From the NCBI RefSeq assembly GCF_009602435.1, contig NZ_VZDQ01000023.1, positions 310,001 through 374,000 on the forward strand: 64,000 bases of DNA, written 5' to 3'. Source of the DNA: Sediminibacillus terrae (GTDB lineage Bacteria > Bacillota > Bacilli > Bacillales > Amphibacillaceae). Below the pieces are notes generated by a model. The model was not told the origin of the DNA, did no database searches, and was given only the letters and a program-made list of their open reading frames with translations. The first letter of the stretch is position 1. Each line of letters starts with the position of its first letter. Of this stretch, positions 25,246 through 33,750 are shown piece by piece. Position numbers and translations under genes: made by a program.

Positions 25246-26647
25246 GCTGCTGGAACGGAAGGCGATGCGCAAATTCCTCGAAGATAACTTTTCTGACTTG
25301 ACGGTAGTGGGAGAGGCTGCAAACGGCAGGATAGCGATTGAGATGGCAGAAAATTTAGCGCCTCAGATAATTCTGATGGATATAAAAATGCCGGGTATCA
25401 ACGGACTGGAAGCGATAGAATCCATCCATCAAAGGGATCCCAATATCAAATTCATCTTAGTATCTGCCTATGATTCATTCGATTATGCCAAGCAGGCGAT
25501 GAAAATGGGAGTGAAGGAATATATTTTGAAGCCGAGTAAAAAAGAGGAAACGATACGGGCGGTCCTCCGAGTGAAAAAAGAAGTGATGGAAGATGCGGCA
25601 AGGATGGAGGAGCATCGACATTCGAGTTTGATTGCCAGAGAGTTGTTTTTGACAAAGCTGATGAAATATGAAGTGGGCACCGATACGTTCGAACTGCAGG
25701 AAAACTTGTTTCCGGGGTTGCAGTCCGCCTATTTCCTTGCCCTAAAATATCCGCAGCTAGAAGAAAAAGATGCAGAAGCTTGGACCGACTATTTTGGAGA
25801 GGATGACTATATTTACCGGATGGAAGATGACCAGCTGATCATTGTCGTGCTTTCGAGGACGGGGAAGGATAAGGCAGCCGTATTGAAGCTGGCGCGGAAG
25901 TTGCAAATGCAGCTGGGTCCCCAGGCTTTCATAGGGGCAGGATACCCGACTGCTAAATTGGAGGAGTTGCCTAACGCTTATCATCAGGCAATGCAGGCTG
26001 TCAAACACCTTGAGCAAATCGGCAACAGCAATTTTGGATTTCCCCCTGCAGAACAGGGGCGAAGCAACAATTTCCTGGAGGATATTTTGTTAGAAGTGGC
26101 TAGTGGAAATCACGCGAATGCCATCCACTTTTTTTCCGAATGGTGGAGGGAGAAAGAAGACAGCGTGGAAATGCTCCATGAGTTATACTTTCATGTGAAA
26201 CAGGAATTGCAGCAACGAGGCATCCAGCCTCCAGATACCAGACTTCCTCCGGAGGGTGATTATCAAGGATGGACCGACTACTTGAAACTCGCCAGCTTGA
26301 ATGTCCAGCATCACTATCAGTCGCAGGACAAAATGGAACGGGCGAAAAAATATATCCATGACCATTTTCATGAACCGATCAGTCTGGAGGATGTCGCGGA
26401 GCATGCTGAATTAAGCGCTAATTATTTTTCGAATTTATTCAAAGTCTCGACTGGAGAAACATTCATCGATTATTTGACCCACGTCCGGTTGAAAAAAGCA
26501 AAAGAGTTCTTGCGCTCGCAGCAATACACTTTGAAGGAGATATGTTTCATGATTGGTTACAAGGACCCAAACTACTTCAGCAGGGTGTTTAAAAAGTATT
26601 TTTCGCTGTCACCGAAGCAGTATCAGAAAGAAATCTTAAAAAAGTGA
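25220..26647 (+). CDS. AraC-family response regulator, YesN type
   Basis: A 475-residue regulator. The receiver domain (residues 1-120) has phospho-acceptor Asp54 in IILMDIKMPG and the conserved Lys of YILKPSKKEE. The C-terminal 100 residues are an AraC DNA-binding domain with two HTHs (ISLEDVAEHAELSANYFSNL and YTLKEICFMIGYKDPNYFSR). GGAGGGAGG fits ATG 25220, inside the end of the kinase gene. The likely target is the weak promoter at 26703. Confidence 0.93.
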   Translation: MRVLIAEDELLERKAMRKFLEDNFSDLTVVGEAANGRIAIEMAENLAPQIILMDIKMPGINGLEAIESIHQRDPNIKFILVSAYDSFDYAKQAMKMGVKEYILKPSKKEETIRAVLRVKKEVMEDAARMEEHRHSSLIARELFLTKLMKYEVGTDTFELQENLFPGLQSAYFLALKYPQLEEKDAEAWTDYFGEDDYIYRMEDDQLIIVVLSRTGKDKAAVLKLARKLQMQLGPQAFIGAGYPTAKLEELPNAYHQAMQAVKHLEQIGNSNFGFPPAEQGRSNNFLEDILLEVASGNHANAIHFFSEWWREKEDSVEMLHELYFHVKQELQQRGIQPPDTRLPPEGDYQGWTDYLKLASLNVQHHYQSQDKMERAKKYIHDHFHEPISLEDVAEHAELSANYFSNLFKVSTGETFIDYLTHVRLKKAKEFLRSQQYTLKEICFMIGYKDPNYFSRVFKKYFSLSPKQYQKEILKK

Positions 26648-26702
26648 AGAAAATCATAAAAAATTACAGAAAATTGGCTCCCTTTTTTGCGGGAGTCCTC
26701 TT

Positions 26703-26740
26703 TATAATGATAATGTAAGCGTTAACTGAAAACGCTTTAC
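26703..26740 (+). promoter_or_regulatory. Promoter with two overlapping cre-like sites before the sugar ABC operon
   Basis: TATAAT (26703-26708) is a perfect -10 box, but there is no good -35 at 16-18 nt, as expected for an AraC-activated promoter. Directly downstream TGTAAGCGTTAACT (26714-26727) and TGAAAACGCTTTAC (26727-26740) both resemble the CcpA site, so the operon is probably under carbon catabolite control. Confidence 0.6.
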
Positions 26741-26766
26741 GAGTCGAAGAAAAGGGGGATTTAGAA

Positions 26767-28089
26767 GTGAAAAAGCTGTTTGGAATTCTTTTATTAATGG
26801 TTATGGCACTTGTAATTGCAGCTTGTAGTTCTGATTCATCTTCTGATGGAGGAGAGGATGCCGACGCTTCAGATGGCGGCGATTCTGGAGAATCAGCTGA
26901 ATCAGGCGGTGGCGGAGAAGGAACAGTGGAAATCTTTAGCTGGTGGACAGGAGCCGGTGAAGAAGACGGACTGTTGGCGCTGATCGACCTGTTTGAACAA
27001 GAGCATCCTGACATTACCGTGGACAATGCAGCTGTTGCCGGTGGAGCGGGAACAAACGCAAAAGCGGTTCTGGCTACACGGATGCAAGGGGACGATCCAC
27101 CATCCACTTTCCAGGTTCACGGTGGAGCTGAGCTGAATGAAGGCTGGGTGGCAGCCGATAAAATGGAACCTTTGAATGATTTCTATGAGGAACAAGGCTG
27201 GATGGATAAATTTCCTCAAGACTTGATCGACATGGTGAGCAAGGACGGCAATATTTACTCTGTCCCTGTCAATATCCATCGCGGCAATGTGATTTTCTAC
27301 AATAAGCAAGTATTCGAAGATAACGGATTGGAAGTACCTACTACTTACGACGAATTCATTGCTGTAGCCGACAAATTGCAGGATGCGGGTGTGACTCCGC
27401 TTGCTCTCGGTGACAAAGAGGCTTGGACAGCTACACAGATTTTTGAAAACATCCTTCTTGGAGAGCTTGGACCTGATGATTACAAGAGCCTGTGGGCGGG
27501 CGACATTGCATTCGATGATGATCGTGTCGTGGCAGCAGCTGAGAAATTCAAGACGGTTCTTGGCTATGTAAACGAAGACCACGCATCCCGTAACTGGCAG
27601 GATGCAGCACAGTTGGTCGGTGACGGCGAAGCTGCAATGATCAACATGGGAGACTGGGCCAAAGGATATTTCTCTAACGATCTTGATTTGGAAACCAACA
27701 AAGACTTCGGTTACTTTGCATTCCCGGAAACAGACGGCGACTTCATGGTAATCACGGACACTTTCGGCTTGCCTAAGGGTGTGGAAAATCCGGATGAAGT
27801 GAAAGAATTCTTGAGCGTTCTTGGGTCTGTCGAAGGCCAGGATGCGTTCAATCCGCTGAAAGGCTCCATTCCGGCACGTGTTGATGCGGACGAATCAAAA
27901 TATGACGAATACGGCAAGGATGCCATGAAAGACTTTAATGAATCCAACTTGACGCCGAGCCTGGCGCATGGTTCCGCAGCTGCAGAAGGCTTCGTGACCA
28001 AAGCGAATCAGGCGGTGAATATCTTCGTCACACAACTTGACGTCGATAACTTGATCAATACGCTGAAAAACGCGGCATCTGAATTGTAA
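26767..28089 (+). CDS. Sugar ABC transporter substrate-binding lipoprotein
   Basis: A 440-residue SBP_bac_1 lipoprotein starting with GTG. The signal peptide ends in VMALVIAAC (lipidated Cys), then an Asp/Ser/Gly-rich linker to about residue 55 and the binding domain (VEIFSWWTGAGEEDGLLALI). It delivers sugar to the two permeases that follow. GGGGGAT precedes the GTG. The acidic surface composition would suit a salt-tolerant organism. Confidence 0.93.
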   Translation: MKKLFGILLLMVMALVIAACSSDSSSDGGEDADASDGGDSGESAESGGGGEGTVEIFSWWTGAGEEDGLLALIDLFEQEHPDITVDNAAVAGGAGTNAKAVLATRMQGDDPPSTFQVHGGAELNEGWVAADKMEPLNDFYEEQGWMDKFPQDLIDMVSKDGNIYSVPVNIHRGNVIFYNKQVFEDNGLEVPTTYDEFIAVADKLQDAGVTPLALGDKEAWTATQIFENILLGELGPDDYKSLWAGDIAFDDDRVVAAAEKFKTVLGYVNEDHASRNWQDAAQLVGDGEAAMINMGDWAKGYFSNDLDLETNKDFGYFAFPETDGDFMVITDTFGLPKGVENPDEVKEFLSVLGSVEGQDAFNPLKGSIPARVDADESKYDEYGKDAMKDFNESNLTPSLAHGSAAAEGFVTKANQAVNIFVTQLDVDNLINTLKNAASEL

Positions 28090-28125
28090 GAATTAAAAAG
28101 GGTAATGCAACATTAATCAAAAAGC

Positions 28126-28213
28126 GGCTGACTCCGAAACAATGGTTCAAGCTTCTCTCCATTGCCAGCAGGCCTGGCGGTGAAGAGTACGGCTCCGTCG
28201 TGACGGGTCAGCC
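28126..28213 (+). promoter_or_regulatory. Intercistronic stem-loop between binding protein and permease genes
   Basis: GGCTGAC (28126-28132) pairs with GTCAGCC (28207-28213), with a smaller inner stem GCCAG/CTGGC. No T-run follows. Probably adjusts permease expression below that of the binding protein, like the hairpin at 71. Confidence 0.5.
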
Positions 28214-28257
28214 TCTTTCCTGATTGAGACTCTATCCTCTGACAGGAGGTTGATGAC

Positions 28258-29256
28258 ATGGCAGAACAAGCAGTTGACAGACAGGAACAGGAATACCCGG
28301 AAAACCACCGGCAACAGCAGGCAGCGCAGAAAGAAAAGAAACCAAAAAAGAAAATCTCCGGTGACCAGTGGGTGGCCCTAGGGTTTTTGGCCCCCTCATT
28401 CATATTGGTGCTTATCTTCGTCTATGGTTTCATTGGCTGGACCGGCTGGGTTTCCGTAAGTAACTGGAATACACTTGTTCCGGATTTTTCTTTTGCAGGA
28501 TTAAAAAACTACATTTATTTATTCAATGACTACCGCTTCCAGGCGGATTTGCGAAACACAGTGTTTTTCACGATTCTTTTTATCGGACTGGTTATTGTGA
28601 TGGGGCTTGGTTTATCCATCCTGATCGACCAGAAACTGAAGGGGGAGTCCCTTTTCCGGAACATCTTTTTGTTTCCGATGGCCTTATCTTTCGTTGTTAC
28701 CGGGGTTGTATGGCAATGGCTGCTCAATCCATCGACTGGCTACAATCAGTTTTTGGCACTGTTCGGAATCCAGCCAAAATGGTATACAGATACGAATATA
28801 CTCGCGGGGTTTGAATGGGGCAGTATCGAATTCGGACTTCCTGTTGCCATTATAGCTGTCGTGATAGCCGCTGTCTGGCAAATGACCGGATTTTCGCTGG
28901 CGATGTACCTTGCAGGTTTGCGCGGTATTCCGGACGAATTGCGGGAAGCTGCCAGGATGGACGGCGCTTCTGAATTTCAGATTTACAAAAAGGTTATTTT
29001 ACCGATGCTGATGCCGATCACGGTAAGTGTCATCATCATCATGGCGCACATCTCGTTGAAAATATTCGATCTGATATATGCGATGACTGGTTCTGGTGCA
29101 AACTTTGTCACCGACGTTCCAGGTGTGTATATGTTCGAAACGACCTTCCGGGGCAATTACTATGCCAATGGTGCGGCAATCGCAATTATCATGCTGCTTA
29201 TGGTAGCGGTGTTTATCGTCCCTTACTTACTGGCCAACAGAAGGAGTGATGGATAA
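28258..29256 (+). CDS. Sugar ABC transporter permease, MalF type
   Basis: A 332-residue permease. The first 40 residues are Gln/Glu/Lys-rich and cytoplasmic, then six membrane segments follow. The EAA loop reads DELREAARMDGASEFQIYKK near residue 225. ACAGGAGG precedes ATG 28258. It shares one base with the next permease (TAATG). Confidence 0.95.
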   Translation: MAEQAVDRQEQEYPENHRQQQAAQKEKKPKKKISGDQWVALGFLAPSFILVLIFVYGFIGWTGWVSVSNWNTLVPDFSFAGLKNYIYLFNDYRFQADLRNTVFFTILFIGLVIVMGLGLSILIDQKLKGESLFRNIFLFPMALSFVVTGVVWQWLLNPSTGYNQFLALFGIQPKWYTDTNILAGFEWGSIEFGLPVAIIAVVIAAVWQMTGFSLAMYLAGLRGIPDELREAARMDGASEFQIYKKVILPMLMPITVSVIIIMAHISLKIFDLIYAMTGSGANFVTDVPGVYMFETTFRGNYYANGAAIAIIMLLMVAVFIVPYLLANRRSDG

Positions 29257-30077
29257 TGGCTACATTCAACGTATGGAAAACAATCAAATATTTCATCTTA
29301 ATTGTGATGGCCGTCCTTTTCCTGACGCCGGTTTACGTTATCCTCGTCACCAGCTTGAAGCCATTGGATGAGGTGTCGTTAGCGAATATGTGGGCATTGC
29401 CTTCCACGATTGACTTCAGCAGCTATTCCCATGCATTCTCGGAACTAGCACCGAATTTCATGAACAGTGTGTACTTGGTGATTCCGGCGACGTTATTGTC
29501 TGCTTTACTTGGTGCAATGAATGGATATGTGTTGTCTAAGTGGAAATTCAAAGGATCGGAACTGATTTTCACAGTCATTTTGTTCGGGATGTTCATTCCT
29601 TATCAAAGCATCCTGATTCCGCTTATACAGTTTTTACGTAATATTGAGATGTACAATTCCATTGCCGGGCTCGTTCTGACCCACGTGGTTTATGGATTGC
29701 CGATCACCACCTTGATGTTCCGTAACTTTTACGCCAATATTCCGGATACCATGCTGGAAGCGGCGAAAATTGATGGGGCCAATTTCCTTGGGATCTTCCG
29801 GCATATCATCATTCCGTTGTCGATTACCGGATTTGTCGTCGTGGCGATATGGCAGTTCACCAATATCTGGAACGAGTTTTTGTTTGCCGTGACCATTACC
29901 AACTCGGACAGCCAGCCAGTCATGGTGGCTTTGCAGAACTTGTCCGGAAGCCAAATCGTCCAATGGAACGTACAGATGGCTGGCGCGTTGCTGGCTGCAC
30001 TGCCGACGCTTCTGGTTTATATTTTACTCGGGAAATACTTTGTCCGCGGCTTGCTTGCCGGATCTGTAAAAGGCTAA
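29256..30077 (+). CDS. Sugar ABC transporter permease, MalG type
   Basis: A 273-residue permease with six membrane segments and the EAA loop DTMLEAAKIDGANFLGIFRH. It ends with the common MalG tail FVRGLLAGSVKG. It forms the channel with the gene before it. The operon has no ATPase gene, so a shared ATPase is needed. Confidence 0.95.
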   Translation: MATFNVWKTIKYFILIVMAVLFLTPVYVILVTSLKPLDEVSLANMWALPSTIDFSSYSHAFSELAPNFMNSVYLVIPATLLSALLGAMNGYVLSKWKFKGSELIFTVILFGMFIPYQSILIPLIQFLRNIEMYNSIAGLVLTHVVYGLPITTLMFRNFYANIPDTMLEAAKIDGANFLGIFRHIIIPLSITGFVVVAIWQFTNIWNEFLFAVTITNSDSQPVMVALQNLSGSQIVQWNVQMAGALLAALPTLLVYILLGKYFVRGLLAGSVKG

Positions 30078-30133
30078 ACTAGTAGTAGACAGCTAGATAG
30101 AACCGGAAGCAAATGAAAGAGAGGCGGATAAAC

Positions 30134-31126
30134 GTGAAGAAAGTGAATTGGGGAATACTCAGTACAGCGAGTATTGGAAAGAAGCAGTTGATCCCGGCGA
30201 TTGAGCGCTCGATCAATGCTGAAGCTGCCGCTATTGCCAGCCGAGGGGATAAAGCCAAGCGGGCCGCGGAAGAACTAGGAATCAACAAATCTTATACAAG
30301 TTACGGACAGTTATTGGATGACCCGGAAATTGATGCAGTCTATATCCCTCTTCCCAACAGTCTTCATAAGCAGTGGGTGATTGAAGCGGCCAAACATGGC
30401 AAACACGTTCTGTGTGAGAAGCCAGCAGCTTTGAATGAAACAGAACTGCAGGAGATGCTGGCAGTATGTAAAGATCATGGCGTCAAGTTTATGGAAGCTT
30501 TCATGTATCAATTTCACCCATTGCACGAAAAAGTCAGAGACTTGATCAGGGAAGGAGAGATTGGCGAAATTTCCTTGATAAGGGCCAGCTTTTCCTTCCT
30601 GCTGCAGAATGACCCGCAAAACATCAGGCTGAACAAGGAGTTGGGCGGTGGATCGATATATGATGTCGGCTGTTATTGCCTCCATTCCATTCGGGAGATT
30701 TTGCAGGAAGAACCGACTCAAGTATATGCTCATGCCAAGCAAAACACTGCCCATGTCGATACAACTGTAGCCGGTACCCTTTCCTTTGCGAGCGGGGTGG
30801 AAGCGGTGTTCGATTGCAGCTTCGACCAATTGCCGGTAAACGGTTATGAAGTAGTGGGATCTACCGGGAAAATCGAGGTGCAGAACGCCTATCGTCCCGA
30901 CAAAAATTCAGACGGTGCCGGTTTGTTGCGGGTAACGAAGTCGGATGGAGAAACGGTCGAAATGCGTGTGGAAGGGGATCAGTACAAACTGCAAGTCGAG
31001 CATTTTTCCGAGGCTGTTTTGGAAGACAAGGCTTTGCTGTATACAGAAGAAAAAATGCTGAACAATATCAGAACAATAGATGCCTGCTATAAGTCGATTG
31101 CGACTGGGAAAGCAGTGCGGATGTGA
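30134..31126 (+). CDS. Gfo/Idh/MocA family oxidoreductase
   Basis: A 330-residue NAD(P)-dependent oxidoreductase. The Rossmann start reads VNWGILSTASIGKKQLIPAI, followed by the family motifs YIPLPNSLHKQW and HVLCEKPAA. The lysine of EKPAA is the usual catalytic residue. It probably acts on the imported sugar or its phosphate. I use GTG 30134 (AGAGGCGG upstream); ATG 30113 is a possible alternative. It closes the operon; a strong terminator follows. Confidence 0.88.
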   Translation: MKKVNWGILSTASIGKKQLIPAIERSINAEAAAIASRGDKAKRAAEELGINKSYTSYGQLLDDPEIDAVYIPLPNSLHKQWVIEAAKHGKHVLCEKPAALNETELQEMLAVCKDHGVKFMEAFMYQFHPLHEKVRDLIREGEIGEISLIRASFSFLLQNDPQNIRLNKELGGGSIYDVGCYCLHSIREILQEEPTQVYAHAKQNTAHVDTTVAGTLSFASGVEAVFDCSFDQLPVNGYEVVGSTGKIEVQNAYRPDKNSDGAGLLRVTKSDGETVEMRVEGDQYKLQVEHFSEAVLEDKALLYTEEKMLNNIRTIDACYKSIATGKAVRM

Positions 31127-31185
31127 AAAACATCCTGTCGAAGCTTCCAATGAAAACTGCAGCTCTATGATAGGCAGAATTTTAT

Positions 31186-31228
31186 AAAGCGGTCTGTGTG
31201 GAATTTTAATTTCCATACAGACCGCTTT
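31186..31228 (+). terminator. Terminator after the sugar ABC operon
   Basis: AAAGCGGTCTGTGTGGAA pairs with TTCCATACAGACCGCTTT (one G-U pair) around a TTTTAAT loop. A very stable 18-bp hairpin, with A/T flanks that could let it work both ways. Confidence 0.85.
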
Positions 31229-31265
31229 CCGTCTGATTTCAAGAGGTTTGTCCTCTATTCCTCCA

Positions 31266-31675
31266 TTAGTTTGACATTCGTTTCATATGTTCTGCTTGAT
31301 GCCTTTTTGGGCTCCACCGATGAAACGGACCTCGAAACATTTTTCGTCCATTGCCAGGACGAAATTTATCCTTCCGATCGTCATAAATCTCTATAAGCTC
31401 ATTGCTTTTCCGAAAATAGGCTTTTCAGGGACCACCGTAACGTAGAGCTTTTCTTTTATGGATTTAAATCCCTGGATGATTGACGGCCCAGCCTTTTGCA
31501 CCCCTTCATCCCACAAGAAAATCTCTCTTTTTAGATGGGCTTCTGTGATTCCGGGGTGATCCCATGCCCGTGATAAGCATCCACCGACTGGTGTCAACAA
31601 CAAACTTTGACAGTCTTTTTTTGATTTTTTCAGAAACTCCTGTCGCGGAACGGGGGTTTCTGAAATAAAAAGCAC
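31266..31675 (-). pseudogene. Frameshifted gene of unknown function
   Basis: On the minus strand a frame from about 31675 encodes a protein-like stretch with LSRAWDHPGITEAHLKREIF and KEKLYVTVVPEKPIFGK, then stops at 31391. Another frame picks up at the same place without a gap: SNELIEIYDDRKDKFRPGNG, then FRGPFHRWSPKRHQAEHMKR, ending at TAA 31266. Adding one A to the AAAA run of GGAAAAGC near 31405 would restore one frame. No good ribosome binding site precedes the N-terminal part, so the gene is probably decayed. Family not recognised. Confidence 0.5.
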
Positions 31676-31702
31676 AAATTTTAAGAAAATTGTAAAAATA
31701 AG

Positions 31703-31745
31703 TTGACCCCTGATGGATCATCCGTTAAAATGTAGTTTAACTACA
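31703..31745 (+). promoter_or_regulatory. Promoter and palindromic operator of the muropeptide operon
   Basis: TTGACC (31703-31708), 17 nt, TAAAAT (31726-31731): a good sigma-A promoter. The palindrome TGTAGTTTAACTACA (31731-31745) overlaps the end of the -10 box and the expected transcription start, exactly where a repressor would bind. The first gene is a MurR/RpiR-type regulator, so autoregulation is likely. Confidence 0.65.
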
Positions 31746-31809
31746 CAGAAATAACGATTTAATGTAATAAAACTTCATGATTTCAATGAGTGTTAATGGA
31801 GGATTACGG

Positions 31810-32655
31810 ATGAATGATGGATTGGAAAGAATAAGGCAAGGATTAACAACTTTGAAGCCCTCAGAAAGAAAGGTGGCCCAGTACATATTAAAAGATCCTG
31901 ACAAGATACTTGCGATGCCGATCGCTCAATTATCCAAGGAGTGCGAAGCTAGTGAAGCTACCATTATCCGTATGTGCAGGTCCCTCCAGTTTAAAGGATT
32001 TCGGGAATTAAAGTTAAGCATTTCGGCATCTGTCAATCAAAGAGAGGCACAGCCAGAGAGATATCAAGACATCTCTACTTCTGCAAGCATCAAGGAAATC
32101 ATCGAAGTTGTATCAAGTAATAATCTCCAATCAATAGAAGACACCTTATCTGTCCTGAATGAGAATTCCATGGAAGCTGCGGTTACACTGATGGAAAACG
32201 CAAGAAAAATCTTAGTAATTGGTGTAGGGGCTTCGGCCATCGTGGCGCAGGACTTTGAACAAAAATGCAAAAGGATCAACAAATGGTGTGAAGCACTGAC
32301 TGACAGTCATGCCCAACTCACTTCCGCTGTTCACCTCACCAAAGAAGATGTAGTTCTTGCTGTTTCCTATTCAGGGGAAACCAAAGAAATCGTCGATACG
32401 ATAAAAATAGCCCGCCAAAATAAAGCCTCTGTTATTTCTATCACCAGTTATGGAAATAACGAGGTGCAAGGCTTATCAAACGTTAATTTATTTGCTTCCA
32501 ATCTAGAACAAAGCATTAGAAGTGGGGCAACTGCTTCAAGAATCGCCCAACTTAATATTGTCGACATATTATTTACTGGATTAGCTTCTAAAAACTATCA
32601 AGAATCTATAGGTTTTCTGGATAAGACAAGAAATGTTATTCAGAGCAGATTTTGA
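31810..32655 (+). CDS. murR: MurR/RpiR family transcriptional regulator
   Basis: A 281-residue regulator. N-terminal HTH_6 domain (LKPSERKVAQYILKDPDKIL, then SEATIIRMCRSLQFKGFREL) and C-terminal SIS sugar-phosphate-binding domain (ILVIGVGASAIVAQDFEQKC, VLAVSYSGETKEIVDTIK). In this operon the natural ligand would be MurNAc-6-phosphate, as for MurR. GGAGG is spaced for ATG 31810. It overlaps the region before the hydrolase gene by only a short gap and heads a nine-gene operon. The symbol is by context. Confidence 0.85.
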   Translation: MNDGLERIRQGLTTLKPSERKVAQYILKDPDKILAMPIAQLSKECEASEATIIRMCRSLQFKGFRELKLSISASVNQREAQPERYQDISTSASIKEIIEVVSSNNLQSIEDTLSVLNENSMEAAVTLMENARKILVIGVGASAIVAQDFEQKCKRINKWCEALTDSHAQLTSAVHLTKEDVVLAVSYSGETKEIVDTIKIARQNKASVISITSYGNNEVQGLSNVNLFASNLEQSIRSGATASRIAQLNIVDILFTGLASKNYQESIGFLDKTRNVIQSRF

Positions 32656-32675
32656 TTTTAAAGGGGGGGACGCCC

Positions 32676-33749
32676 ATGGACGAAATCGATCGGATATTTG
32701 AGCGTTTTCTCCAATGTGAATTCTTTTCTGGAGGAGTTTGTTCTATATCCATTGATGGGGAAACGGTGTTTCTTGAAGCTTACGGGAAAGCCGACCTTGT
32801 AAAAAATTTGGATACGAAACCACACACCATTTTTGATTTAGCCAGTATCACTAAAATTTTCACCACAACGATAATCCTGCAATTAATCACGAAAAAGAAG
32901 ATTTTTCTTTCAACACCGTTAAAACATTGCCTTCCGATTACATCAAGAAATTCCACATTAGCGAATATAACAATTAACCAATTACTAACGCACACTTCTG
33001 GATTGAAAGCGTGGCATCCTTTTTACACCAATTTACCCAACGATAATTTTTTTGAAGTACTTGAGGAAATAGATTTAGTAGAGAGAAGCAGTGACGAAGT
33101 AATTTATAGTGATTTAAACTTCATGTTATTGGGTGAAGTAGTTAAAGAGCAGTTTCACGAAGATTTAGAAACAATTGTATACCAGCAGATAGGAAAACCA
33201 TTAGAGTTGTCCTCCCTGACTTACCAGCCGTCAGAGCACGCTGAAATTGCTGCTACAGAATTTGGAAATAGAACAGAGATGAGAATGTGTGAAGAAAGGA
33301 ATTTACGGTTTGAAGATTGGCGGTCACTTCATCATCCGATATCCGGGGATGTGAATGATGGAAATGCCTATTATTTCTTTTCTGGAAAGTCAGGTCACGC
33401 TGGTTTGTTTTCTAATATAAAAGATTTAATGAAATTAGGTGATTTATATGTGAAAGGAGGAAGTTATAAAGGGAAGCAATTGATAAGGAAGCAATTGATT
33501 GATCACAGTCTTGATCGGCAAGCACACAATCGCGGGCTCGGCTGGGAAACGGGTGGTGTATTTCCTGAAGGTGCGGGGCATACGGGATTCACAGGAACTT
33601 CTATTTGGGTTGTACCTGAAAAAAAGTTGACCGTGGGAATTCTTACAAACCGTCTTCATGTTGAAAAACCGAAAAATATCAATCCTTTTAGAAAAGAAAT
33701 ATTCGAAACAGTACTTAAGAGATATGAAAAATTAAAGGGGGATTTATAA
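32676..33749 (+). CDS. Beta-lactamase-family serine hydrolase (AmiE/YbbE-like)
   Basis: A 357-residue class C beta-lactamase-fold hydrolase. The nucleophile is Ser57 in SITK, the second motif is YSDLNFMLLG and the third is GHTGFTGTSIW. In B. subtilis a homologous fold (YbbE/AmiE) lies in the MurNAc recycling cluster and is reported to release peptide from N-acetylmuramyl-peptides. Unlike secreted relatives this protein has no signal peptide, so it should act inside the cell on imported muropeptides. That fits the adjacent Opp-type importer. GGGGGG precedes ATG 32676. Confidence 0.8.
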   Translation: MDEIDRIFERFLQCEFFSGGVCSISIDGETVFLEAYGKADLVKNLDTKPHTIFDLASITKIFTTTIILQLITKKKIFLSTPLKHCLPITSRNSTLANITINQLLTHTSGLKAWHPFYTNLPNDNFFEVLEEIDLVERSSDEVIYSDLNFMLLGEVVKEQFHEDLETIVYQQIGKPLELSSLTYQPSEHAEIAATEFGNRTEMRMCEERNLRFEDWRSLHHPISGDVNDGNAYYFFSGKSGHAGLFSNIKDLMKLGDLYVKGGSYKGKQLIRKQLIDHSLDRQAHNRGLGWETGGVFPEGAGHTGFTGTSIWVVPEKKLTVGILTNRLHVEKPKNINPFRKEIFETVLKRYEKLKGDL

Positions 33750-33750
33750 A

